A stretch of 64,000 nucleotides of DNA, from positions 5,218 through 69,217 of the forward strand of contig MHAR01000066.1 of NCBI GenBank assembly GCA_001803045.1, written 5' to 3'. Source of the DNA: Ignavibacteria bacterium RIFOXYB12_FULL_35_14. Lineage in GTDB: Bacteria; Bacteroidota; Ignavibacteria; Ignavibacteriales; Ignavibacteriaceae. Shown in pieces: positions 9,574 to 18,482 of this stretch (positions are counted from its first letter, which is position 1; the number at the start of each line of letters is the position of its first letter). A program made the position numbers and the translations under genes. The notes below the pieces were generated by a model. It made no database searches, was not told the DNA's origin, and saw nothing but the letters and a program-made list of their open reading frames with translations.

Positions 9574-11091
9574 GTGGCAGAAAAAAAGAAATTAACAACT
9601 GCACATGGAAATCCGATTGGGGATAATCAAAATTCTCTAACAGCCGGTAAACGTGGTCCGCTATTAATGCAGGATTATCAGTTGCTTGAAAAGATGGCTA
9701 CTTTCAACCGTGAGAGAGTGCCGGAAAGAGTTGTTCACGCAAAAGGATCTGGGGCATTCGGAACTTTTACAGTTACAAATGACATTTCCAAATACACTAA
9801 AGCAAAATTCTTAAGTAAGATCGGAAAGAAAACAGAAATGCTTGCACGATTCTCAACTGTTGCAGGCGAAAGAGGTGCAGCAGATGCTGAGCGTGACGTG
9901 AGAGGATTTGCCCTTAAATTCTATACTGAAGAAGGCAACTGGGACATGGTTGGTAACAATACTCCTGTTTTCTTTATTCGTGATCCTTACAAGTTTGGAG
10001 ATTTTATTCACACTCAGAAACGAGATCCGAAAACAAACATGCGCTCAAATACTATTCAGTGGGATTTTTGGTCGCTGTCACCGGAAAGTTTGCACCAAAT
10101 AACAATTCTGTTTAGTGATCGCGGACTGCCACAAGGCTATAGATTTGTTAATGGCTATGGCAGTCATACCTACAGCTTCATTAGCCCCGATTATCAAAGG
10201 TATTGGGTGAAGTTCCATTTCAAAACTATGCAAGGAATAAAAAATTGGACGAATGAAGAAGGCGAAAAAATTGTTGGAAAAGATCGGGAAAGTTCTCAGC
10301 GTGATTTGTTTGAAGCCATCGAAAAAGGTGACTATCCAAAATGGAGGTTCATGGTTCAAATTATGCCTGAGAAGGATGCTGAAACTTATCATCTAAATCC
10401 TTTCGATTTAACAAAAGTATGGCCGCACAAAGATTATCCACTAATCGAAGTTGGAATCCTTGAGCTTAATCGAAATGCAGAAAATTACTTTGCCGAAATT
10501 GAACAAGCAGCTTTTGAACCATCTAACATTGTTCCCGGCATCAGCTTTTCTCCCGATAAAATGTTACAGGCAAGAATCATGTCCTATGCAGATGCACATC
10601 GTTATAGAATTGGTGTGAACTATGCGGCACTTCCTGCTAATAAACCAAAGAGCGAAGTCAGCACTTATCATCGGGATGGGCAACTGAGGTTTGATGAAAA
10701 CTTTGGCGGGCTACCAAACTATGAACCAAATAGTTTTGGTGGACCGAAAGAAGATCCGGCTTTTCTTGAACCACCATTAAAAATTTCCGGTGATGCTAAT
10801 CGTTATAATCATCGTGAAGGAAACGACGATTACTCGCAAGCAGGAAATCTATTCAGATTAATGAATGAGAGTCAAAAACAGCAATTGTTCAACAACGTGT
10901 ATGCTGCTATCAACGAAGTTCCCGAAAGGATAAAGATGCGTCAGTTAGCACATTATTTCAATGCTGATCCGGCTTATGCTAAAGGTATTGCAGATAAGTT
11001 AGGAATAGATATGAAGAAAATCGAAAAGTATGCTAAAATGAATCTGAAAGAATTGTTTTCTGCAACTTCCGAAGAAGAATACAAGAATTGA
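9574..11091 (+). CDS. katA: Monofunctional heme catalase
   Basis: This enzyme converts hydrogen peroxide to water and oxygen. The 505 residues match small-subunit (clade 3) catalases. The distal histidine is H55 in RVVHAKG, the distal asparagine N128 in [10 protein letters not shown], and the proximal heme ligand Y338 in [12 protein letters not shown]. The start is GTG at 9574, supported by AAGGA about 9 bp upstream and by the usual [17 protein letters not shown] opening. Its neighbour oxyR is the likely activator. No signal peptide is present, so it is cytoplasmic. Confidence 0.96.
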   Translation: MAEKKKLTTAHGNPIGDNQNSLTAGKRGPLLMQDYQLLEKMATFNRERVPERVVHAKGSGAFGTFTVTNDISKYTKAKFLSKIGKKTEMLARFSTVAGERGAADAERDVRGFALKFYTEEGNWDMVGNNTPVFFIRDPYKFGDFIHTQKRDPKTNMRSNTIQWDFWSLSPESLHQITILFSDRGLPQGYRFVNGYGSHTYSFISPDYQRYWVKFHFKTMQGIKNWTNEEGEKIVGKDRESSQRDLFEAIEKGDYPKWRFMVQIMPEKDAETYHLNPFDLTKVWPHKDYPLIEVGILELNRNAENYFAEIEQAAFEPSNIVPGISFSPDKMLQARIMSYADAHRYRIGVNYAALPANKPKSEVSTYHRDGQLRFDENFGGLPNYEPNSFGGPKEDPAFLEPPLKISGDANRYNHREGNDDYSQAGNLFRLMNESQKQQLFNNVYAAINEVPERIKMRQLAHYFNADPAYAKGIADKLGIDMKKIEKYAKMNLKELFSATSEEEYKN

Positions 11092-11102
11092 TTTTGTATT
11101 TA

Positions 11103-11156
11103 ACAAACCCAGTTTCTTAACGAGCGAAAATGAAAGTGTTGAGATACTGGGTTTGT
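11103..11156. terminator. Bidirectional hairpin between katA and the convergent nitrilase gene
   Basis: ACAAACCCAGT (11103-11113) pairs perfectly with ACTGGGTTTGT (11146-11156). Inside it TCTTAAC pairs with GTTGAGA, giving about 18 paired bases with one mismatch. T-rich sequence follows on the plus side and AAATACAAAA precedes it, so it can end both convergent genes. Confidence 0.75.
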
Positions 11157-11166
11157 CTTTCTTGAA

Positions 11167-11928
11167 TTAAATCAATCTCATATCATTTAAGAACGGTAAC
11201 GTCTTACGAACTTCTCGCACATAATTCTTATCAATCTCTGCAGTTAATATCTTCTCTTTATCTTTTAATGATATAATTTCCCTTCCCATAGGATCAAATA
11301 AACTTGTGAACCCGTTGTAGTGAAGCTTAGTATCATTTCCCACTCTATTAACTCCTGCAACATAACATTGATTCTCAATTGCTCGTGCTTTTAATAAAGT
11401 ACGCCAATGATCGATCCGTGTATCGGGCCAGTTTGCAATATTTATAATTAAATCTACTTTTTCTTTTGCATATAATCTGAATAACTCAGGAAAGCGAAGA
11501 TCGTAACAAATTGATAAACCGATTTTTATTCCAGATAGATTTATAACGATTGGGAGTTTCCCACCCTTGTAATATTTATTTTCATTGGAATACGCAAAAG
11601 GATGAATCTTTCTATACTTGGCTTTTAGCATTCCGCTTGGATTTAGATAAACTAATGTATTGAAATAATTTTTACCGTCTTTTTCGATTACGCCGGCAAA
11701 CAGATTAGTGTTATAACATTTTGCTATTCCCGAGAAAAAAGTAACTGTATCACCAATAAGCTTTTCAGCCATTGTTGTTACGCTCATAGTAAAACCTGTT
11801 AACGTCATTTCAGGAAAAACCAAAATCTTACCTAACTCAGATTTTTTTTTCAACAAGGAAAGTATTTTCTCCTTATTGGCAGTTTTATTTTCCCATTCAG
11901 GGGCAAATTGGAATAAAGATATTTTCAT
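11167..11928 (-). CDS. Carbon-nitrogen hydrolase (nitrilase superfamily, omega-amidase-like)
   Basis: The 253-residue protein carries the nitrilase catalytic triad: E40 in VFPEM, K107 in YRKIHPF and C141 in SICYDLRFPELF. CYDLRFPELFR and the length place it near the omega-amidase group (YafV/Nit2), which hydrolyses alpha-ketoglutaramate or alpha-ketosuccinamate. Substrate assignment within this superfamily from sequence is uncertain. It stands alone on the minus strand, divergent from the downstream histidine kinase across a gap of about 130 bp. Confidence 0.82.
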   Translation of the reverse strand: MKISLFQFAPEWENKTANKEKILSLLKKKSELGKILVFPEMTLTGFTMSVTTMAEKLIGDTVTFFSGIAKCYNTNLFAGVIEKDGKNYFNTLVYLNPSGMLKAKYRKIHPFAYSNENKYYKGGKLPIVINLSGIKIGLSICYDLRFPELFRLYAKEKVDLIINIANWPDTRIDHWRTLLKARAIENQCYVAGVNRVGNDTKLHYNGFTSLFDPMGREIISLKDKEKILTAEIDKNYVREVRKTLPFLNDMRLI

Positions 11929-12055
11929 ATATTTTTTACTATTTTTCGCGAAAGATACAGAATTATGCCGTGTCTTATTACTTGCTATTTCTATAAGTTA
12001 GTGCTATAAAATTTACAGTTTATTTTTTATTAATATTAAATTATAAAATCCCTTA

Positions 12056-13486
12056 ATGAATAAAAGGTTTACATTCAATTTTGAATTTTTCGATTACTTT
12101 GAGGGGATGTGTTTTATTATTTCCGAAAATGGGAAAATACTTAGCTTTAATAAATCTAGCGCTCAAAAGTTACAAATCAATCTTAATAAAATAAATTTCT
12201 TCGAGATGATAGACGAATCCGAAAAAGACTTACTGAAGGAAGCAATAAGCCGGTGTATCACAAATCAAAAGTCAATTGATCTTCAATCAAAGTTCAAAAA
12301 TGGAAATCAAACAACTGTTGTAGATTTGTTATTAAGCCCATACAATTCAAATGAAAATGGAGTATCGCAGGCAAATAATTGTTTCATTATCGCTAATGAT
12401 GTGACTTCTAAAAAAGAGAGAGAAGAAGAGCTGCAGAGATTTTTTTACGTGGCAGAAAACACTGTGAACCCACTTCAAATAACCGACACCGAAGGCAGAA
12501 TGATTTATGTTAATCCTGCATTCCTTAAGGTTAGCGGTTATACAAAGGAAGAACTGATTGGTGAAAATCCAAGAATATTCGGAAGTAAAAAACAATTGAA
12601 GAAATTTTGGTCAGAGATGTGGACAACAATTAAAAACGGCAAGGTCTGGATAGGAGATGTTGAAAATAGAAAAAAGAATGGCGAACCTTTCCACACTCAG
12701 CTTTTGATTTCACCAATCCTTGACAGTGAACAAAATGTTACAGGGTATTTTGGTGTTCACCGTGATCTAAGTGAAAAGAAAACATTAGAAAAGCAGCTTA
12801 TTCATACTCAAAAAATGGAGAGCATTGGAACACTTGCAGCAGGAATTGCGCATGAAGTGGGGAATCCTCTGGCATCCATTTCAGCGCTCGTTCAAGTAGC
12901 ACAACGCTTTACAACCGATGATCTGGTTAAGGAAAAACTTGAGCTGGTTAAGAATCAAGTAAATAGAATTTCTAAAATTATTAGAGACTTAGTTGACTTT
13001 TCCCGCCCCTCAAATTTTGAATTCCAGTTTACCGATATTAATAAAAATCTTACTGAGGCTGTAGAGATAACTAAGGTTGGCGTAAAAGCTAAAGATGTTG
13101 TATATGAGTTGAATCTAAATAAGAATATTCCACATTTACCTTTAGTTGCCGATCAGATTCAACAAGTGTTTGTAAATATTTTACTTAATGCGACTGATGC
13201 AATTTTAGAATCACAAAAAAAAGAAAAAAAGATTGTCGTCAAATCTCATATGAATGAAAATGGTGAAGTAATAATCACTTTTTCGGATAATGGAATTGGA
13301 ATAGCAGAAGAAAACATTCCGAAAATATTTGAGCCGTTTTTTACAACAAAGAAGGAAGGAAAGGGAACCGGCTTAGGTCTGTGGGTTAGCTATGGTATAA
13401 TAAAAAGTTTTCAGGGCGAAATAAAAGTATCAAGTATTTATGGTCAAAGCACAACTTTTACAATTTCTCTTCCTGTTCAGAATTAA
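12056..13486 (+). CDS. Cytoplasmic PAS-containing histidine kinase (NtrB-like)
   Basis: The 476 residues hold an N-terminal PAS-like region (about 10-115), a clear PAS/PAC domain (about 130-240), a HisKA dimerisation domain with H266 in [11 protein letters not shown], and an HATPase domain with an N box ([10 protein letters not shown]), G1 (DNGIGIAEE) and G2 ([11 protein letters not shown]). No membrane helix is predicted, so it senses an internal signal. The H-box is of the NtrB type that usually partners sigma-54 activators, and just such a regulator follows 17 bp later. The signal is unknown. Confidence 0.9.
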   Translation: MNKRFTFNFEFFDYFEGMCFIISENGKILSFNKSSAQKLQINLNKINFFEMIDESEKDLLKEAISRCITNQKSIDLQSKFKNGNQTTVVDLLLSPYNSNENGVSQANNCFIIANDVTSKKEREEELQRFFYVAENTVNPLQITDTEGRMIYVNPAFLKVSGYTKEELIGENPRIFGSKKQLKKFWSEMWTTIKNGKVWIGDVENRKKNGEPFHTQLLISPILDSEQNVTGYFGVHRDLSEKKTLEKQLIHTQKMESIGTLAAGIAHEVGNPLASISALVQVAQRFTTDDLVKEKLELVKNQVNRISKIIRDLVDFSRPSNFEFQFTDINKNLTEAVEITKVGVKAKDVVYELNLNKNIPHLPLVADQIQQVFVNILLNATDAILESQKKEKKIVVKSHMNENGEVIITFSDNGIGIAEENIPKIFEPFFTTKKEGKGTGLGLWVSYGIIKSFQGEIKVSSIYGQSTTFTISLPVQN

Positions 13487-13503
13487 TTTTTTAAAGGTTA
13501 GTT

Positions 13504-14859
13504 ATGGCACATAAAATATTAGTTGTAGATGATGAAGAGATAATTCGCGAGTCCCTTTCATTCGTTTTAAAGAAGGAGGGTTACTTAGTTGAAGAAGCTG
13601 AAAACGGTAAGGCTGCGTATGATAAAATAGTGGCGAGCTCTTTTGATGTCGTTATTACAGACCTTGAGATGCCCGGAATGAAAGGAATTCAGCTTGTAGA
13701 GGAAATTCAAAAACTAAATATTCAAACATCCATTATTATTATCACTGCGTATGGTTCATTAGATACAGCAATTTCAGCACTAAGAAATGGTGCAAGTGAT
13801 TATATCCTAAAACCAATCGAGTTCGATGAAATTCTTATCAAGATTAATCGGCTTTTTGAAATTAAGGACATATTGCTTGAAAATAGAATATTGAAAAAAG
13901 AAATTCAGCGAACTTATGATTATGAAAATATTGTCGGTAAAAGCCCTTTAATAAAAAATATCTACGACATGATAGAAACTGTTGCTGAAACGGAAAGCAC
14001 AGTTTTAGTTACAGGAAAAAGCGGGACAGGAAAAGAGCTTGTGGCTAGAGCGCTTCATTTCAAGAGTAAAAGAAAAAACAAAGCATTTATTCCTGTTAAC
14101 TGCGGTGCCATTTCAGAAAATCTTATTGAAAGTGAACTCTTCGGACATAAACGAGGAGCTTTTACAGGAGCCATTTCAGATAAAGAAGGCTTTTTTAAAG
14201 CAGCTGATGGAGGAACATTATTTTTAGATGAAGTAAGCGAACTTCCACTAAATCTACAAGTAAAGTTTTTAAGAGTGCTGCAAGAAAGAGAATTTACTCC
14301 GGTCGGAACAACTTCCCCTATTTCTGTTAGCATCAGATTCATAGCATCTACTAATCGCGACCTAAAACAAGAAATAAAGAATGGTAAATTCCGAGAGGAT
14401 TTATTTTACCGATTAAATGTTATTGAAATAAACATTCCATCATTAAAAGAAAGAGAGGACGACATTCCTGTCTTAGCAGATCATTTTCTAAATAAATATC
14501 GCAAGGAAATGAATAAGAATATTAAAGGAATAGACAATGATGCAATAAGGGCTTTGATGGGTTATGAATGGAAGGGTGAGGTTCGTGAGCTAGAAAATGT
14601 TATCGAGCGGGCAGTAATTTTTGCCAAAGAGGACTATATTACACTTAAAGATTTACCGAATGTATTCAGACCGAATGACATTATTGTAAACCATTTTACT
14701 TCAGGTTCTCTTGATGATTCCGTAAAAAGTTTTGAAAGAGATTACATTGTGCGAGCACTTGAAAATAATGATTTTGATAAAGAAAAGACTGCTGATGTTC
14801 TTAAGGTCGGCTTATCGACCCTCTACAGAAAAATGAAAGAATTGGATATTAAGGCTTAA
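13504..14859 (+). CDS. Sigma-54-dependent response regulator (NtrC family)
   Basis: The 451-residue activator has a receiver domain (about 4-118, phosphoacceptor D53 in VITDLEMPG, K104 in ILKPIEF), an AAA+ ATPase with Walker A GKSGTGKE (172-179), the sigma-54 contact loop GAFTGA (219-224) and Walker B LFLDE, and a Fis-type helix-turn-helix near 405-448. It should be phosphorylated by the kinase encoded immediately upstream. A good sigma-54 promoter lies 182 bp after its stop, upstream of a universal stress protein gene, an attractive target. Confidence 0.94.
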   Translation: MAHKILVVDDEEIIRESLSFVLKKEGYLVEEAENGKAAYDKIVASSFDVVITDLEMPGMKGIQLVEEIQKLNIQTSIIIITAYGSLDTAISALRNGASDYILKPIEFDEILIKINRLFEIKDILLENRILKKEIQRTYDYENIVGKSPLIKNIYDMIETVAETESTVLVTGKSGTGKELVARALHFKSKRKNKAFIPVNCGAISENLIESELFGHKRGAFTGAISDKEGFFKAADGGTLFLDEVSELPLNLQVKFLRVLQEREFTPVGTTSPISVSIRFIASTNRDLKQEIKNGKFREDLFYRLNVIEINIPSLKEREDDIPVLADHFLNKYRKEMNKNIKGIDNDAIRALMGYEWKGEVRELENVIERAVIFAKEDYITLKDLPNVFRPNDIIVNHFTSGSLDDSVKSFERDYIVRALENNDFDKEKTADVLKVGLSTLYRKMKELDIKA

Positions 14860-15040
14860 TTTGAATTAAATTTTAAATAATTTATTCTTATTCAACCCAC
14901 CTCTTTCGTCTAACGCTTCCCGTTTCCTTAATATTTTTATTCCTACCTTTGAACTAACGATAAGACTTTTATTACTTATTTTACATGTGAATCTAATCTA
15001 TTTAAAAAATTTTAACAACTTTTTTTCTACATTAGTTTTT

Positions 15041-15056
15041 TGGCACGATTATGGCA
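15041..15056 (+). promoter_or_regulatory. Sigma-54 (-24/-12) promoter upstream of the universal stress protein gene
   Basis: TGGCACG-ATTA-TGGCA matches the sigma-54 consensus TGGCACG-N4-TTGCW except for one base of the -12 box, with the required GG-N10-GC spacing. Transcription would begin near 15068, leaving a leader of about 250 nt before the gene at 15316. The adjacent NtrC-type activator gene supports the call. A 25-codon frame (15076-15153) lies in the leader but I cannot show that it is translated. Confidence 0.75.
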
Positions 15057-15315
15057 TAGTCATCAGGTGAATGCTATGGCTTTGATAGTCAGGATTAACA
15101 GAATAATGAAAAATATACTTTTCCTCAGCTTAGATTTCAAAACGTGTTTTTAATGTCTGGAGTTATTGAAGATCAAATTCATAACTTAAATTTAAAGATA
15201 AGAGCGTTTTAATATTTGTATTTTAAAAAGCATTGACATTAAACGAAATTCTATTAGATTGAAATTGTTAGAAGCTAATTATAAAAAAATAAATCAAATA
15301 CTCTAAAGGGAACTA

Positions 15316-15816
15316 ATGACACAAGTAAAAAACATTTTGGTCCCGATTGATTTCAGCACTAGCTCATATCAAGTCTTCGAACTCGGACATTGTCTTGCAA
15401 AACATAATGGTGCAAATCTTCATTTAATTCATGTCATCGATCCGGTTTATTACGAGGAACAGAAGCCGAGAATATCAGATACAGAGTTCATTCATAAAAT
15501 TAGATTTGAGAATGCAAAAGAAGAACTTCGAAAGTTTAAATTTGAAGTACCGCATTCTGAAGTCGAAATTATTGAAGCTCTAATCGAAGGAATTCCACAT
15601 AAAGAAATTCTTAGCTACTCGAGACAAAATGACATCGACATGATTGTGATTGCGAGTCATGGCTGGACGAATCTTTCACACATGCTTATGGGAAGTATTG
15701 CCGACAAAATTATGCGGCAATCAGATGTTCCTGTTATTTGTGTGAAATCTAACGTTTCGGTTATTAAAAGCAGAGAGATGAGAAGACATAGCTTTGCTGA
15801 AAATTGGGTTGGCTGA
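15316..15816 (+). CDS. Universal stress protein (UspA family)
   Basis: A single 166-residue Usp domain opens with NILVPIDFSTSSYQVFELG and ends its fold with IVIASHGWTNLSHMLMGSIADKIM followed by VPVICVK. The ATP-binding signature G-2x-G-9x-G-S/T is only partly kept: the segment after ASHG reads WTNLS instead of having the second glycine, while MGSIADKIM is present, so nucleotide binding is uncertain. The upstream sigma-54 promoter and two-component pair suggest induction by that system. RBS GGGA is about 7 bp before ATG. Confidence 0.88.
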   Translation: MTQVKNILVPIDFSTSSYQVFELGHCLAKHNGANLHLIHVIDPVYYEEQKPRISDTEFIHKIRFENAKEELRKFKFEVPHSEVEIIEALIEGIPHKEILSYSRQNDIDMIVIASHGWTNLSHMLMGSIADKIMRQSDVPVICVKSNVSVIKSREMRRHSFAENWVG

Positions 15817-15846
15817 AAATTCTTTTATTCCGAATAGAATGATTTC

Positions 15847-15888
15847 ATAAAGATTGTATTAAACTTGATCTCATGTTATAATCTTTAT
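15847..15888. terminator. Weak AT-rich hairpin between convergent usp and GH9 genes
   Basis: ATAAAGATT (15847-15855) pairs perfectly with AATCTTTAT (15880-15888) around a 24-nt loop. It lies between two convergent stops and touches the last base of the GH9 gene. Low GC makes it a weak candidate. Confidence 0.35.
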
Positions 15889-18380
15889 CAAATTGTTTCA
15901 GTCAATAAAGTAAAAGAATAGCCACGCCGCTTCAGATCGATTATAAGCTCATCTAAACGATTATAAAGTTTATCTGTTCTTCTTTCATCGGTGCCAACAT
16001 GCATCAAGAAAATAAAACCGCTCAAACCTTTTGGTTGATTTGATTCAAAGCTGAATATGTTATCGATTATTTTCTGACTGCTGAAATATTGCTTCCCGAG
16101 TTCAGAATAGGTCCAATCTTGATTTGAGCTAGTACCGCTTGAATGACAAACTAGAACTAAACCAATCTCTTTGCACCAATCGCTTATTTGCTCATTGTAC
16201 CACTCAAATGGCGGAAGATAAATTTTTGCATCCTCTGCTGATATCTCAAATTTTTTCATTTCATCATAATTCATTCGCACATCGTTGATAAATTCTTCCC
16301 TACTTAGCAACGTTGAATCTCTGTTTTCCCATGACGCATATAAAATATGTTTATCAGAATGTGCCCCTAAATAATGTCCATTAGAAATGAGATCTTTAAT
16401 GATTTTCGCATGCTTCTTATTCCTATAAAAGTCGCCAGTAAAGAAGAAAGAAGCTTTTATCCCATACTTGTTGAGAACTTGGTTTATTGTCTGGCAGCCG
16501 TCAGAGAATTCGTGCCCGGTAAAAACTAGATTTATTTGTTTTTTAGAAGTATCGGTTCTAACAATTGCGCCGTGTTTTAAAGTAAAATTTTTCCTATTAG
16601 ATTGAGCTGAACCAATTTTTTGGAGCACCGACAGATAATAGGTTAAACTTGCTGTGCCATCCATTGTTGGTTCGTTGGTGGAATAATCTCCATAATCATC
16701 ATGATAAACTGCGATGTCTGACTGAAATTGTTCGTACTCATCTCCACAGTAAAGCTTTATACCGATAAGTCCTTTGTAAATGGAAGTGTAAACCGGACCA
16801 TCAACCAAGCCTCCATCAATACGAATATTATTTAGATGTGTGAATGCTGAATGAGGATCATTAGGATAGTCGCCATTTTCAGGCAATCCAATTATCATGC
16901 TTGTGCCCCATGGATTACAACCGAAGAGCCAATCTCTTAAGCTTGCTTCCATTTCGGAAAACGAGTAATCATTTGTAAGATCTTGGTAAAGACGGCATTG
17001 AGTTAAAATTGCAGCAACTAAATTGTTAGAGCACCAGATAAACGGTACACCAAAGAGAAATGGGTTTGATTTACCACGCAAATAAACCTCTTCAATCCCC
17101 TGCTTTAAATAATTTGTGAAAATATTTTGTTCCTTTTCACTTGAGAGTGAGGAAATGAAATAATGCCCAAGATTTATGAATGGATACCACTGATAATGCC
17201 TGGCGGTATCAGCTCCCATCCATGGTGTAACAGGTTCTTGTTTTCCGAATAATATTGCATCGTCTAAATAATTTTTTGCTTTAGTTGATGAGAACAAAAC
17301 TGAAGCGGCTAGCTGCATATCATCAGTCCAATTGTCTTCTTCGTAAAAGTAGGGAGATAAACAAGGTGCAGTTTGACAAACACCAGGAAACCTCTTTCCA
17401 AAAACGTAAGATTCCCTCGATTTTTGCTTTAGCAGATTTGAATAATCAGAAAAATAATTTTCAAATACTTCAGCGCCAAGAGCAAAAGCTGAAGCATACT
17501 TTCCTGCAGTTGAAGCAATTCCATCACTTCGGTTTTTGTATTTAAAAATTCCTTGTGGTTCACCGGTGCAGAAATAAACAGGTCTTTCTAATTCTTTACC
17601 GTATGAAATTGTATCTTCATTCGGTAACCTAAATCCACGATGATCTCTATCATCGGCAATTTGATTGAACATCATATCCTTTTCAGGATTCATTTTAATT
17701 AACCAATCAAGACCCCATTTTGCTTCATCTAGAATATCGGGAATTCCATTAGATTTTTCATGCCCGTCTTTGTCAAAATTATCGGCAAATGATTCGGGGT
17801 TCTTCTGGTAAGCGAACATCATTTGAAATACCGCATTGGCAGAAGTTGTAACATACTGAAGGTAATCAGAAGCATCATGCCACCCACCAGTTACATCAAT
17901 ATAAGTTGAATCTAATGTGGGATGATAAATAATAAACCCATCTGATGTGTGGCAAGAATCTTTCAGCACGGGATTATAGCCACATCTTTGCTGTCTCATA
18001 TACTTTAGTAAAAAATCTGCCGATCCATAATAAACATCGGGTGCAATACGAAAATTTGGTGAACTTACCGAATCTATTTTGATATAATATGCACCCTCTT
18101 TTTCAAAGTCAGAAAAATTCAATCTGAATGTAGATTTGAACGCACCATACGATCCATATCGAATAATTTTTTGAGAAGTGAAAATAATCTCACCGGTTAA
18201 AACATTATGAATACTAAAAGATTTTGGTTGGAAATCTTCCTTTGACAAAAAAACTGCTGCCTTTAAGCTTTTTGGTAAGTAACCTAATTGGTTAATTCGT
18301 ATCCACGATTGGGAATAGGCTGCAAAGGAAACTAAGATAAGTAATATAGTATAAAGATTACGAATGCTAAATTTTAACAT
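15888..18380 (-). CDS. Secreted GH9 glycosidase fused to a polysaccharide deacetylase (NodB) domain
   Basis: The 830-residue protein starts with a signal peptide (to about residue 24) and an N-terminal immunoglobulin-like CelD_N domain opening IRINQLGYLPKS. The GH9 catalytic domain follows (about 120-590): GGWHDASDY supplies the catalytic Asp pair D169/D172, and E570 in STNEPTMDGTAS matches the catalytic acid. Residues about 612-830 form a NodB domain with H674 and H678 in GAHSDKH as metal ligands and D627 in FSDG. The usual TFDDG motif is altered to a TGHEFSDG form. GH9 acts on beta-1,4 glucans or glucosamine oligomers, and paired deacetylation suggests a chitin- or chitosan-like or acetylated substrate. 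No T9SS sorting domain is seen. Confidence 0.87.
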   Translation of the reverse strand: MLKFSIRNLYTILLILVSFAAYSQSWIRINQLGYLPKSLKAAVFLSKEDFQPKSFSIHNVLTGEIIFTSQKIIRYGSYGAFKSTFRLNFSDFEKEGAYYIKIDSVSSPNFRIAPDVYYGSADFLLKYMRQQRCGYNPVLKDSCHTSDGFIIYHPTLDSTYIDVTGGWHDASDYLQYVTTSANAVFQMMFAYQKNPESFADNFDKDGHEKSNGIPDILDEAKWGLDWLIKMNPEKDMMFNQIADDRDHRGFRLPNEDTISYGKELERPVYFCTGEPQGIFKYKNRSDGIASTAGKYASAFALGAEVFENYFSDYSNLLKQKSRESYVFGKRFPGVCQTAPCLSPYFYEEDNWTDDMQLAASVLFSSTKAKNYLDDAILFGKQEPVTPWMGADTARHYQWYPFINLGHYFISSLSSEKEQNIFTNYLKQGIEEVYLRGKSNPFLFGVPFIWCSNNLVAAILTQCRLYQDLTNDYSFSEMEASLRDWLFGCNPWGTSMIIGLPENGDYPNDPHSAFTHLNNIRIDGGLVDGPVYTSIYKGLIGIKLYCGDEYEQFQSDIAVYHDDYGDYSTNEPTMDGTASLTYYLSVLQKIGSAQSNRKNFTLKHGAIVRTDTSKKQINLVFTGHEFSDGCQTINQVLNKYGIKASFFFTGDFYRNKKHAKIIKDLISNGHYLGAHSDKHILYASWENRDSTLLSREEFINDVRMNYDEMKKFEISAEDAKIYLPPFEWYNEQISDWCKEIGLVLVCHSSGTSSNQDWTYSELGKQYFSSQKIIDNIFSFESNQPKGLSGFIFLMHVGTDERRTDKLYNRLDELIIDLKRRGYSFTLLTETI

Positions 18381-18482
18381 AAAAAGTTCTTATAAAAATC
18401 TTTCATTCAAAATTAAAGAATGAGCAAACCAAAATCATTATGAAAAAAAGCTTTAGGATTAAATTCTAGATAGGAGATCGTT

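Noticed and set aside
10078..10392. 104-codon minus-strand frame inside the catalase gene
   Set aside because: It is antisense to conserved catalase sequence and has no recognisable motif.
15076..15153. 25-codon leader peptide downstream of the sigma-54 promoter
   Set aside because: There is no clear RBS and no attenuator structure; it is mentioned only as a possibility.
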